Source: Bosea sp. 685 (lineage in GTDB: Bacteria; Pseudomonadota; Alphaproteobacteria; Rhizobiales; Beijerinckiaceae). Taken from it: a DNA stretch of 64,000 bases. Both the position numbers and the translations under genes were made by a program. Position 1 is the first letter of the stretch, and each line of letters begins with the position of its first letter. Where the stretch lies: assembly GCF_031884435.1 (NCBI RefSeq), contig NZ_CP134779.1, positions 744,001 through 808,000 on the forward strand. The letters are read 5' to 3'. Below, one piece after another: positions 1 to 8,444 of this stretch. The notes under the pieces are model-generated. The model had not been told where the DNA came from. It made no database searches and saw nothing but the letters and a program-made list of their open reading frames with translations.

Positions 1-2093
1 AGGTTCACGCCGTCGCCGGTCGACCCGTTGATGATGCCTCCGCTGCCGGTGGTTCCGGTTCCGGTTACCGCGAGATGGCCGCTTGTGCCGGTGGTATTGA
101 GGATGATGCCGGCACCAGCGCCGGCGCCCGACGAAATGCTCTGGAACGTCAGGTCGGCGGCACCGATCGTGACATGATCGACGCTGAGCGCCGTGCCGCT
201 CGTGCTCGACAGAAAATTCGTGCCCGTGGCCGTCACCGTGCCGCTGGTCGAGAGACCAAGCGCCGTGCCGGCGCCGGTGGTCACGCTGACGTCCTTGAGC
301 GTCAGGGTGCCGACGGCGCTGCCGGTGATGCCGTTGCCGGAACCGGATTCGGTGATGTTGATGCCGCTGATGGTGTTGTTGGCGTTCAGCGTGACCGCCG
401 TGCCCGACGATACCGAGAACGTCGCATTGCTGGTCGAAGCGCCGACTGCGTGGCCGTTGACGCTGGTGAGGCTTGAGCCGTCGCCCAGCAGTTGCTCGCC
501 GCTGGCGAGCGTGATGCCGCTGGCCGCAGAATAGGTCGAACCGCTATTGGTGACGAAGATGGTGTCGTTGCTCGGGCTGAAGCCCGCCGCGGCCGTCACC
601 GCCAAGCCCACCGTCTGGTAAGCGTGGCCGAAGCTGCCGTCGCCGCCGGCGGCGGCCGCACTGTCGACATACCAGACCGGGTCGGTCACCGTCAGCGTCA
701 CCGTACCGGTGACGTTGCTGTTGAGCCCTTGCGCGTCGTGGGCGGTGTACTGGAAGGTCGCGGTGCCGCTGTAACCCGTGGTCGGCGTATAAGTGAAGGA
801 GCCGTCGGCATTCAGCGACACCGTGCCATGCGTGTTGGCGTTGGTGATGACGTTGATCGCGGTCAGGCCGGAATGTGCGCCATCGGGGTCGATATCGTTG
901 GCGAGCACGCCCTGGGCCGCGCTGAAGCTGATCGGCGTGTTGCCGACGATGCCGCCATAGGCGTCGTCGAAGGCGATCGGGGTGATCGTGGTCGTGCCGG
1001 CGACGGGCGTCAGGCCGTTGGTGGTCTCGCTCAGCGAAACGCCGGTGGCGTCGGTGCCGTTATTGGTGATCGTGACCGTGGTCGTGACCGTATCGCCCGG
1101 GTCGATCTGGCCGTCGCCGTCCAGATCCGTCGACAGCACCGTGGTCTGGTTGGCGCTGATCGTCGGCAACAGATCGTGGTAGTTTTCCAACGCGGCAGCG
1201 GTGAAGGCAACTTGCGCCTGGATCGGGCCGGTGCTGGCGTCGAGCGTCCAGCTGCCGCCGAGCGCGGCGTCGCCGACATCATGCGTGGAGGCGGCGATAT
1301 CGGCGCCGCCGGTATAGCGGGAGAGGTCGGCGATGAACTGCGCGCCGGCGCCCTGCGCCACGTCGCAGGCATAGAGCAGGATGTCGCCGCCGGGCGCGAG
1401 CGACGCGCCGATGCCGGCCAGAGCGCTCGCATGCGAGGCGAGGCTCGCTTCCGTCAGGTCGATCGAGCCCAGATGCAGGTCGCCGGAGCCGCCATGGCTG
1501 ACGATCTGGATCGAGGACAGGTCATGGAAATTATTCGCCGCGATGATGTCGGCGATCTGCTGCACGCCGTCCTTCTCGGCATCGAGCACGAAGACCTTGT
1601 CGCCCGGCTTCACGCCGTCGATCAGCGTCTGGATATCGGGGACCTTGGAATCGATGAAGACGAGATCGTGGACCGCGCCGCCGGCGGGTGCGGCGGTGCT
1701 GCTGGCATCGAGCGAGGACGAGGTGGTCTTCGCCGTTTCCGAGACGGTCTGGGGAGGCGGGGAAGGCGTCTGCACGTTCGGCGGCGTCGCGGCCGGCTGA
1801 TCCTGCGACGACGGCGCGGATGAGGATGATGCAGGCTCCGGATTGCCGGAATTGCTCACCGCATGATGCTGCTGATGGCGCTCTGCCGCCGTGATCGCAG
1901 CGTGGTCACTGCTGGCGTTAGGATCATGATGCGCGCCGGCTGCGCCGACGGTCGCGGCAGCGGCGGCGTCGTACATCATGCGCGGCTCCAGCGCCATGAT
2001 GCCGATCGAGCGGCGACGTTTACGAGGAGGGCCGGAATCCGAAGGCGTTTGCACGCGTTTGCGTCCAAACCAGCCAGACTTGACGTCGGACAT
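1..2093 (-). CDS. Giant secreted DUF4347/cadherin-like surface protein, N-terminal part (runs off left edge)
   Basis: About 698 residues are visible; the C-terminal part lies beyond the window. The ATG follows AGGAGG by 5 nt. Residues 22-29 are very basic, and LEPRMMYDAA (35-44) is the N-terminal LEPR motif typical of very large DUF4347 proteins. A Ser/Pro/Thr/His-rich linker (about 45-120) leads to a DUF4347-like domain (about 125-285) with SHGGSG and LLYACDVAQG. After it come a CARDB/DUF11-like segment (DPGDTVTTTVTITNNG), a VCBS/cadherin-like Ig unit (LNADGSFTYTP) and a long Gly/Ser/Thr-rich stretch resembling beta-helix repeats. Proteins of this layout are usually exported by type I secretion and act as adhesins; that role, and a C-terminal secretion signal outside the window, are inference. 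Confidence 0.85.
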   Translation of the reverse strand, partial: MSDVKSGWFGRKRVQTPSDSGPPRKRRRSIGIMALEPRMMYDAAAAATVGAAGAHHDPNASSDHAAITAAERHQQHHAVSNSGNPEPASSSSAPSSQDQPAATPPNVQTPSPPPQTVSETAKTTSSSLDASSTAAPAGGAVHDLVFIDSKVPDIQTLIDGVKPGDKVFVLDAEKDGVQQIADIIAANNFHDLSSIQIVSHGGSGDLHLGSIDLTEASLASHASALAGIGASLAPGGDILLYACDVAQGAGAQFIADLSRYTGGADIAASTHDVGDAALGGSWTLDASTGPIQAQVAFTAAALENYHDLLPTISANQTTVLSTDLDGDGQIDPGDTVTTTVTITNNGTDATGVSLSETTNGLTPVAGTTTITPIAFDDAYGGIVGNTPISFSAAQGVLANDIDPDGAHSGLTAINVITNANTHGTVSLNADGSFTYTPTTGYSGTATFQYTAHDAQGLNSNVTGTVTLTVTDPVWYVDSAAAAGGDGSFGHAYQTVGLAVTAAAGFSPSNDTIFVTNSGSTYSAASGITLASGEQLLGDGSSLTSVNGHAVGASTSNATFSVSSGTAVTLNANNTISGINITESGSGNGITGSAVGTLTLKDVSVTTGAGTALGLSTSGTVTATGTNFLSSTSGTALSVDHVTIGAADLTFQSISSGAGAGAGIILNTTGTSGHLAVTGTGTTGSGGIINGSTGDGVN

Positions 2094-2186
2094 CCATGCC
2101 TCCTGTCCGACGGCGACAAGAGCCTTGGCGGCAGGGAGCTACCAGCAGGCTGCAGGACGAACTGAGCCATCGGACGCTCGCCTATC

Positions 2187-2202
2187 GTTAAGGTATCATT
2201 AA
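2187..2202 (-). promoter_or_regulatory. CtrA-type box upstream of the DUF4347 gene
   Basis: On the minus strand this reads TTAATGATACCTTAAC, a perfect match to the alphaproteobacterial CtrA consensus TTAA-N7-TTAAC, 94 nt upstream of the start codon. Binding by CtrA is inferred from the motif only. Confidence 0.5.
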
Positions 2203-2224
2203 ATTTTTGAGCGCACAATTTTTG

Positions 2225-2240
2225 GTTTACGCTTGGTTAA
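2225..2240 (-). promoter_or_regulatory. Second CtrA-like box, one mismatch
   Basis: The minus strand reads TTAACCAAGCGTAAAC, one mismatch from TTAA-N7-TTAAC. It lies 22 nt beyond the perfect box, in the same AT-rich island. Paired boxes make chance less likely, but this site alone would be weak. Confidence 0.35.
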
Positions 2241-2777
2241 TGCTCGCAGGGGCCAGTAATCGCCGGCTGCAACCTGTCTCGACCGCCAGGTCCGCGGCGC
2301 CTTAATCCTTTGCCGACTGATCATTCGGCGCCTGGCGTTTTCGGCCGTGCGAATACCGATGGGCGCTGGGCTTGGCCGGAGAGGCGGGATCGAGCTGCCC
2401 GGCGGACCACTCGTCCCGCGGCGTCAGGACATCGGAGTGCTCATGCGCAGGCATCCTGCAAACGGGAAACCTGCGTGCTTGCGGATGACGATGCGCTGCG
2501 GGCCAGCGAGGGAACTCAGCCGGGGCGATGGTCGCTGCCGAGCTCGGCAGTGGCACCGGCCCCTGCCGACCGGGGCGATGGAGACCCCTTGCACGGCCGC
2601 TATCCCCACGAGCTCGTGATGGAGCGCTTCTGGGCTGCGATGGTGGGCAGGAAGACGTCCTGGGCTCTCGCGCACTCCTCCGGGCAATCCGACGGTGTCC
2701 CGATATCACGTTCAAATCAGGCCATCGCACGGATCCGCCGAGGCTTCGACGGCAGCATTCCTGATAGGAAACTCCGG
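2241..2777. other. Gene-free stretch, nothing recognised
   Basis: No reading frame here looks like a protein: candidate frames on both strands are rich in Arg, Pro and Ser with no family motif and no convincing ribosome binding site. It may be decayed coding DNA, but I see no recognisable remnant. Confidence 0.4.
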
Positions 2778-3478
2778 TCAAAGCCCGAGATACGCGGCCC
2801 GCATCTTGGGATCGGCCAGCAATGACTGGGCAGCGCCTTGATGAACCATTTTGCCGGTCTCCAGCACATAGCCGCGATCGGCGATGGCCAGGGCTGCCGA
2901 GGCATTCTGCTCGACCAGGAGGATCGTCATTCCCTGATCCCGCAGCGAGACGACGGCATTCAGGATCTGGTCGACCAGCAGCGGCGCGAGGCCCAGCGAC
3001 GGCTCGTCGAGCAGAAGCAGCTTCGGCGCGGCCATCAGGGCGCGAGCGATCGCGAGCATCTGCTGCTGCCCCCCGACAGGCTCATCGCCGGTATGGCGCG
3101 CTTCTCCCTAAGGATCGGGAACATTGCATAGGCCTGGGCGAGCCGCTCAGTGAGGCCGGCATCCTGTCTGCGGAAGGCGCCCAGGCGCAGATTGTCCTCG
3201 ACGCTGAGCGGGCCGAAGACCTGTCGCCCCTCGGGCGACTGCGCGATGCCGAGCCCGACACGGGTGTGGGCGGGCATGCGCTCGATCGGCCGCCCCTCGA
3301 ACAGGATGCGCCCTCCCGTCAGCGGCTGCACGCCGGAGATCGTCCGCAGCAGCGTCGTCTTGCCGGCGCCGTTCGAGCCGACCAGCGCGACGATCTCGCC
3401 CTGCGCCACGGTCAGGCTGACCTCATGCAAAACCGCGATTCGGCCATAGGCCGAGGACAAGCCCTCAACCGTGAGCAC
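2778..3478 (-). pseudogene. livF: Branched-chain amino acid-type ABC transporter ATPase LivF, frameshifted
   Basis: The second ATPase of a LivFGHMK importer. The upstream frame gives an intact N-terminal half with Walker A GSNGAGKT (residues 34-41) and reaches LSGG of the ABC signature. There the frame breaks in a run of six G (plus-strand C run 3069-3074). The other frame continues exactly as expected with [12 protein letters not shown], Walker B LLLLDEP and the H-loop region, to a normal C terminus. One extra G would restore a 233-residue LivF. No other lesion is visible, so this is either a recent null mutation or a homopolymer sequencing error. The start overlaps the end of livG by 14 nt. 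Confidence 0.85.
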
Positions 3479-4253
3479 GATCGGCCTCCCTGCTGCCGTG
3501 ATCGCCGAGATAGGCCGCGATCACGGCCGGATCGTCGCGGATCGTGCGCGGCGTCCCTTCCGCGAGCGGGCGGCCCTGCGCCAGGACCAGGATCCGGTCG
3601 GAAATCTTCATCACCAGCTTCATGTCATGCTCGATCAGGACGACGGCCGTGCCTGACCGGGCGATCTCGACGATCAGCGCATCGATCGCCTCGGTCTCGA
3701 TGGCGTTGCAGCCGGCCGCCGGCTCGTCGAGCAGGAGCACCTTCGGCTCGGCGGCGAGCGCACGCGCGATCTCCAGGCGCTTGAGCGCGCCATAGGGCAG
3801 CGAGCCGGCATTGGCGTCGGCGTGGGCGGCAAGGCCGACACGCTCCAGCAAGGCGAGGGCGGCGTCGCGGGTCAGGCGGTTCTGCCTGGTGACATTGGGC
3901 AGGCCGAGAAGGTCCGACAGGAACGACGAGCGCTCAGTGAGATGGCGGCCGACCATGACGTTCTCGATCGTCGTCATCCGGAAAAAGATCTGCAGGTTCT
4001 GGAAGGTTCGCGCCATGCCGCGTCGCACCAGGAGATGCGGGGACAGTCCGATCATCGATTGCCCATCGAGCCGCACATCGCCCCTTTGCGGGCGGTAGAT
4101 TCCCGTGACGACGTTGAACAAGGTGGTCTTGCCGGCGCCATTGGGGCCGATGATGGAAAACACCTCGCCCGGCGAGACTGAAAAGCCGACGCCATCCACG
4201 GCGACGACGCCGCCGAAGCTGATGCCGAGGTCGGAGACGCTGAGCAGGCTCAT
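3465..4253 (-). CDS. livG: ABC transporter ATPase LivG
   Basis: A 262-residue cytoplasmic ATPase of the branched-chain amino acid/amide importer family. It has Walker A GPNGAGKT (36-43), the LivG-type signature segment YGALKRLEIARALA, and Walker B VLLLDEP. The start ATG overlaps the livM stop by 4 nt and its end overlaps livF, so it sits in a tight livKHMGF operon. Length and domain order are normal. The substrate cannot be read from this subunit. Context next to phenylacetate genes and a shared operator suggests an aromatic acid rather than leucine; that is inference. Confidence 0.93.
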   Translation of the reverse strand: MSLLSVSDLGISFGGVVAVDGVGFSVSPGEVFSIIGPNGAGKTTLFNVVTGIYRPQRGDVRLDGQSMIGLSPHLLVRRGMARTFQNLQIFFRMTTIENVMVGRHLTERSSFLSDLLGLPNVTRQNRLTRDAALALLERVGLAAHADANAGSLPYGALKRLEIARALAAEPKVLLLDEPAAGCNAIETEAIDALIVEIARSGTAVVLIEHDMKLVMKISDRILVLAQGRPLAEGTPRTIRDDPAVIAAYLGDHGSREADRAHG

Positions 4254-5197
4254 GACAGTCGCTCCGCAAGCCAGTTGCGCAGCGACGGCACGATCCCGGT
4301 CGGCAGCACGATCATGAAGACCATGATCAGCAGGCCCAGTACGGCCTGCTCGTATTCCTGCAAGGAGGTCAGCACTTGGGGCAGAACGATCAGGAACGCC
4401 GCACCGACGACCGCGCCGAGAACGGAACCGAGACCGCCGATGATCACCATCGCGACGAACTCGACCGAATGCATGAAGCTCGCGGCATCGGGCGTGATCA
4501 GGCCGTTCATGCAGGCAAGCAATCCACCGGCGATGGCAGCATAGATGGCCGCAGTCACGAAGGCGGCGAGCTTCTTGGCCGCGACATCGACACCTGCGCC
4601 CGCTGCCGCGACCTCACTGTCGTGCACGGCGCGCAGCGCCCGGCCGGACGGGCTGTCGGCGATGTTGAGCGCAATCCAGGCTCCGACGAGCAGCACGCCG
4701 GCGCTGACCCAGTACCACTGCATGGCGCCAGCGATGCGCCAGCCGAACACCGTGAGACGCGCCACCGCCATGCCGTCAGGTCCGCCCGTGACCGCGCTCT
4801 CGCTCTGGAAGATCAGCGCCAGGATGAGGCCGAAGCCGAGCGTCGCGATGGCGAGGTAATAGCCCTTCAGCCGCAGGATCGGGCGTCCGACGACATAGGC
4901 GATGACGCCCGACAATGCCGCAGCCAGAACCAGCGACAGCAGCGGCGAGAGGCCGAGATGGGTCGGGCCGATCGCCACGCCATAGGCGCCGATGCCGAGA
5001 AAGCCGGCATGACCGAGGCTGACCTGCCCGGCATAGCCCATCAGGATCGTCAGCCCGAGCGCGGCCAGCGCGAAAATCCAGACCAGCGCCGCCACGCGCA
5101 GATAGAAGGCCGAGGGGGCGATCAGCGGCACGATCGCCATCACCAGCGCCAAGACAGCGAGCGTCGCCCAGCGCGACTGCAATGCGCTCTTGAGCAT
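4250..5197 (-). CDS. livM: ABC transporter permease LivM
   Basis: A 315-residue inner-membrane permease. The hydrophobic profile shows many transmembrane segments, starting right after MLKSALQSRW, and the conserved LivM stretch LGLTILMGYAGQVSLGHAGFLGIGAYG is recognisable in pieces (SLGHAGFLGIGAYG). Its start overlaps the livH stop by 1 nt and its stop overlaps livG by 4 nt, so translation is probably coupled. It should pair with LivH to form the channel that LivG and LivF energise. Confidence 0.93.
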   Translation of the reverse strand: MLKSALQSRWATLAVLALVMAIVPLIAPSAFYLRVAALVWIFALAALGLTILMGYAGQVSLGHAGFLGIGAYGVAIGPTHLGLSPLLSLVLAAALSGVIAYVVGRPILRLKGYYLAIATLGFGLILALIFQSESAVTGGPDGMAVARLTVFGWRIAGAMQWYWVSAGVLLVGAWIALNIADSPSGRALRAVHDSEVAAAGAGVDVAAKKLAAFVTAAIYAAIAGGLLACMNGLITPDAASFMHSVEFVAMVIIGGLGSVLGAVVGAAFLIVLPQVLTSLQEYEQAVLGLLIMVFMIVLPTGIVPSLRNWLAERLS

Positions 5198-6069
5198 CAG
5201 ACGCGCTCCACGCTGCCGCCGCCGAACAGGCCGCGCGGCATGAAGAACAGCACCAGAAGGATGGCGAGGAAGGCGACGCCATCCTTATAGGTCGAGCTGA
5301 TATAGCCTGCTCCAAAGGCTTCCATCAGGCCGATCAGGACGCCGCCGACCACGGCGCCGAGCGGATGGCCCATGCCGCCCACCATCGCCGCCGCAAAGCC
5401 CTTCAAGGCGAACAAGGTGCCGATATCGTAGCGCGTCAGCGTGATCGGCGTGACGAGGACGCCGGCGATCGCGCCGATGGCGGCGGAGACGCCGAAGGCG
5501 AGCGCGAGGATGACCTTGACGTTGATCCCGACCAGACGCGCCGCCAGGCGGTTGGCGGCGGTGGCGAGCACTGCCTTGCCGAGCAGGGTCCGTTCCAGGA
5601 AGAGATAGAGGGCGACAAACAGCACGATCGCGCCACCGACGACCCAGAGGCTCTGCGGCAGGATGGTCGCGCCGCCCAAAGCGATCGGGTCCGAGCCGGT
5701 GAAGGCGGGCAGCGAATGGAACTGCTTGTCGAAGACGATCTGGGCGACGCCCTTGATGAAGATAGAGGCGCCGATCGTGATCATGATCAGCGCGACCGGC
5801 GAGGCGCCGCGCGCCGGCTCGATCGCCAGGCGGTGCAGCAGCAATCCGACTGCCACCGCCGCCAGGATCGCGATGAAGGCGGCGAGCGGAAGGGACAGGC
5901 CAACTGCGGCCAGAAACACCGTGCCCATGCCGCCGATCATGACGAAGTCGCCCTGGGCGAAATTGATCACGTCGGAGGCGTTGTAGATCAACGTGAAGCC
6001 GAGTGCGACGAGGGCGTAGACCGCGCCGACCGTCAGGCCTGAGAAGAGCAGTTGCAGGAACTCGGCCAT
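5197..6069 (-). CDS. livH: ABC transporter permease LivH
   Basis: A 290-residue permease when started at the ATG giving MAEFLQLLFSG, which matches the usual LivH N terminus; a GTG four codons upstream is possible but less likely. The family segment NFAQGDFVMIGG and the C-terminal segment FFMPRGLFG are present, with about eight hydrophobic helices. It is the first permease gene after the binding-protein gene, separated from it by a small dispersed repeat. Confidence 0.92.
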   Translation of the reverse strand: MAEFLQLLFSGLTVGAVYALVALGFTLIYNASDVINFAQGDFVMIGGMGTVFLAAVGLSLPLAAFIAILAAVAVGLLLHRLAIEPARGASPVALIMITIGASIFIKGVAQIVFDKQFHSLPAFTGSDPIALGGATILPQSLWVVGGAIVLFVALYLFLERTLLGKAVLATAANRLAARLVGINVKVILALAFGVSAAIGAIAGVLVTPITLTRYDIGTLFALKGFAAAMVGGMGHPLGAVVGGVLIGLMEAFGAGYISSTYKDGVAFLAILLVLFFMPRGLFGGGSVERV

Positions 6070-6089
6070 GGCGTCTCGCACATGATCTG

Positions 6090-6155
6090 GAGCGTTTTCA
6101 AGCGAAGTGGAATCCGGTTCGCATGAAGAAAACGCGTTAAAACAATGCGCTAGAG
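6090..6155. repeat. Dispersed Hyphomicrobiales-type short repeat between livK and livH
   Basis: The stretch contains GCGTTTTC (6092-6099) and its inverse GAAAACGC (6128-6135) around a segment like AAGTGGAATCCGGTTCGC. From memory, near-identical elements are scattered through genomes of this order. It may fold in the mRNA and modulate livK versus livHMGF expression; that role is inference. Confidence 0.45.
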
Positions 6156-6256
6156 CTATTGAGCGATCCAGTTGGATCGGAAATTGCCCTAGCGCTGGGG
6201 CTGAATGCCGGGGCTATGCCCCGGCCGGGGACAGGGTTGACCAGGTCGGCTGCGCC

Positions 6257-7432
6257 TCAGCGCGCGCCGACCTCGACCCAGCCGCCGTTCCTGACTTCCA
6301 GCATCCGGAAGGACTCGGTGCCCAGTCCGAGATGGTCGGTCGCCGACATCGTGTAGATTCCGGTGACGCCGACATAGCCCTTGGTGGCTTCCAGCGCGTC
6401 GCGGATCTTCTGCGGGTCGGTGCCTTTGGCCTTCTGGATCGCCTCGACCACGAGTTGAATCCCGTCGAAGGCATAGCCGCCGAAGGTGGAGACGGGCTGG
6501 CCGACGGCCTTCTCGTAGGATGTCTTGTAGGCGGTCACCACCGCCTTCTGCTTGTCGGCATCAGCGAGCTTGTCGGCGACGAGCAGGGCAGGCGCCGGCA
6601 GCCTTATGCCTTCAGCGGCGGGGCCGGCGAGATCGATGAAGCTCTTCGAGGCGACGCCATGGCTCTGGTAGAGCGGCAGCCCGATGCTGAGCTGGCCGTA
6701 ATTGCGCGTCACGATCGCCGGGCCCTGGCCGAAGCCGGGATTGACCACTGCCTGGAGTCCGGCGGTGTTCTTGATCTTGTTGAGCTGCGGCGTCATGTCG
6801 GAATCGGTCGCGCCATAGCTCTCATCGGCCACGATCGTGATGCCGTAATCCTTCACGACCCGCAGGCACTGGGCGCGCATCGACTTGCCGAAGCCGTCGG
6901 TGCCCGAGATCATGCCGATCTTGGTCAGGCTGCGCGCCTTCATGTCCTCGAAGATCTTTTCGCAGGCGGTCTTGTCGGTATGCGGCGTCTTGAACACGAA
7001 GCTGCGCACGGGCTCGATGATCTCGATCGCGCCGGCGACGGAGACGAACGGCACCTTGGCATCCTCGAAGACCGGGATCATCGCCATGGTCGTACCCGTC
7101 GTGGAACCGCCGACCATGGCGACGACCTTGTCGTCCTCGATCAGCCGCGTCGCGAAGGTGCGCGCCTTGTTGGCGTCGCCGCCATCGTCATAGAGCACGA
7201 GCTCGACCTGCCTGCCGAGCACGCCGCCCTTCTTGTTCAGCTCCTCGACATAGATCTTGAGGGTCTTCGCCTCCGGGTCGCCAAGGAAGGCGGCGGGGCC
7301 GCTTGCGGAAAGGACGGCGCCGATCTTGATCGGATCGGCGGCAAGAGCCGGCAGCGACAGCAAGGTTGTGACAGCAAGGGCTTGCAGCGCGGACGCGCGC
7401 AAGGACTGCCGTCCGAAGGCGGATTTCGTCAT
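6257..7432 (-). CDS. livK: ABC transporter periplasmic binding protein (LivK/amide-binding type)
   Basis: A 391-residue periplasmic solute-binding protein (Peripla_BP_6 type). I start it at MTKSAFGRQ, which places a basic N region and the hydrophobic core LAVTTLLSLPALA directly before the mature sequence ADPIKIGAVLSASGPAAFLGD, the typical start of LivK/UrtA-like proteins. An ATG five codons upstream would lengthen the leader without benefit. It is the promoter-proximal gene of the livKHMGF operon. A TetR-type operator lies 107 nt upstream. Ligand is unknown; phenylacetate or a related aromatic acid is a reasonable guess from the shared operator. Confidence 0.92.
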   Translation of the reverse strand: MTKSAFGRQSLRASALQALAVTTLLSLPALAADPIKIGAVLSASGPAAFLGDPEAKTLKIYVEELNKKGGVLGRQVELVLYDDGGDANKARTFATRLIEDDKVVAMVGGSTTGTTMAMIPVFEDAKVPFVSVAGAIEIIEPVRSFVFKTPHTDKTACEKIFEDMKARSLTKIGMISGTDGFGKSMRAQCLRVVKDYGITIVADESYGATDSDMTPQLNKIKNTAGLQAVVNPGFGQGPAIVTRNYGQLSIGLPLYQSHGVASKSFIDLAGPAAEGIRLPAPALLVADKLADADKQKAVVTAYKTSYEKAVGQPVSTFGGYAFDGIQLVVEAIQKAKGTDPQKIRDALEATKGYVGVTGIYTMSATDHLGLGTESFRMLEVRNGGWVEVGAR

Positions 7433-7538
7433 GGGGCGTTCCTCCAAGAAGGCCTGAGCTGGATCAAGCGCGGCGGTTGGCCCGCCGTTTTATTCCCATC
7501 GACATCGTAGCTGATGCCGATACGGTAGCAAGCTAAAA

Positions 7539-7558
7539 TTAACCGGCCGATTGGTCAA
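7539..7558. promoter_or_regulatory. TetR-type operator between livK and the TetR gene
   Basis: TTAACCGGCCGATTGGTCAA has imperfect inverted arms (TTAACCG and TGGTCAA). It differs at only two of twenty positions from the site between paaG and paaZ. On the minus strand it contains TTGACC, usable as a -35 for livK with TAGCTT 17 nt on, so binding would block that promoter. Confidence 0.6.
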
Positions 7559-7728
7559 TCTTAAAAGCGAGATTTGAGCGTATCATTGATCGACCAGTCG
7601 GACAGTCTTTGATATCCAGAGACGACGGGACCGATTATGCAAGCTGGAAAGCGCAAGGCGGGACCCTCGGTATTGAGTCCGGCGAACAGGGCTGCGCTGG
7701 AAGCGACGACACAGGAACACGACACGCA

Positions 7729-8388
7729 ATGGCTCGCACCCGCGCACAAGACTACGACGCCAAGCGGCAAACGATCCTGCAGCGCGCGGCTGAGCTCTTC
7801 GCCCAGTACGGCTATTCGGGAACCTCGATCACGATGATCGCGGAAGCTTGCGGGGCCTCCAAGGCGCTGCTTTACCATTATTACCCCGACAAGGTCGCGG
7901 TGCTGTTCGACATCCTGTTCGACCATCTCAACGATCTGGTCGCCGTCGTCGAGGACGCGGCTCGTTCGGCGAAAGATCCCCAGGAGCGCCTCTACGCCCT
8001 GTCTGCCGCCCTGCTGGAAGCTTATCGCGACGCGGACGCCCAGCATCAGGTGCAGATCGCCAATCTCAAATTCCTGAGCGACGATCGGCAGGAGACGCTG
8101 CGCGCTCTTGAGCGCCAGCTCGTGGCGATCTTCGCCGACACGATTGCCGAGACGGTCCCGGAGGTGGGGCAGGGGCCTCTGCTCAAGCCGCTGACCATGT
8201 CCCTTTTCGGCATGCTGAACTGGCACTATCTCTGGTTCCGCGAGGGCAAGGGCCTGTCGCGCCAGCAATACGCGTTGATGGCCTCGCAGCTCGTCACCGC
8301 CGGAGCTGCGGTTGCGGCAGAGGCCGTGGCGCCCACCACCGCCAGACCGCTTCGGCGTCAAGCTGCATCCGCCAAGCGTGGGGCGTGA
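7729..8388 (+). CDS. TetR-family regulator (PaaR-like)
   Basis: A 219-residue TetR protein. The start MARTRAQDYDAKRQ is chosen because the N-terminal helix-turn-helix follows at once (AAELFAQYGYSGTSITMIAE, then ASKALLYHYYPDK); the forty codons upstream are unlike protein. The C-terminal half is a helical ligand domain of normal length. It is divergent from livK and 56 nt upstream of paaX. TetR proteins called PaaR that sense phenylacetyl-CoA are known in proteobacterial paa clusters. The position and the two matching operators make it the likely PaaR here, but the effector is inference. Confidence 0.85.
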   Translation: MARTRAQDYDAKRQTILQRAAELFAQYGYSGTSITMIAEACGASKALLYHYYPDKVAVLFDILFDHLNDLVAVVEDAARSAKDPQERLYALSAALLEAYRDADAQHQVQIANLKFLSDDRQETLRALERQLVAIFADTIAETVPEVGQGPLLKPLTMSLFGMLNWHYLWFREGKGLSRQQYALMASQLVTAGAAVAAEAVAPTTARPLRRQAASAKRGA

Positions 8389-8444
8389 TGCAGCTTATCT
8401 GTCCTGCCGCTTGCGGTTGCGGCGCCGGGCGCTACTGATCGCCG

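Noticed and set aside
492..1823. Long plus-strand reading frame of 443 codons over the DUF4347 gene
   Set aside because: It is rich in Arg, Gly and Val with no family motif and lies opposite a frame with clear DUF4347 and Ig-like sequence; a shadow of GC-rich coding DNA.
2302..2781. Minus-strand frame of 159 codons next to livF
   Set aside because: Composition is Arg/Pro/Ser-rich, no ribosome binding site, no recognisable domain.
3035..3478. Programmed ribosomal frameshift in livF
   Set aside because: The break destroys the ABC signature unless a base is added, and no slippery heptamer with a downstream structure was recognised; error or mutation is simpler.
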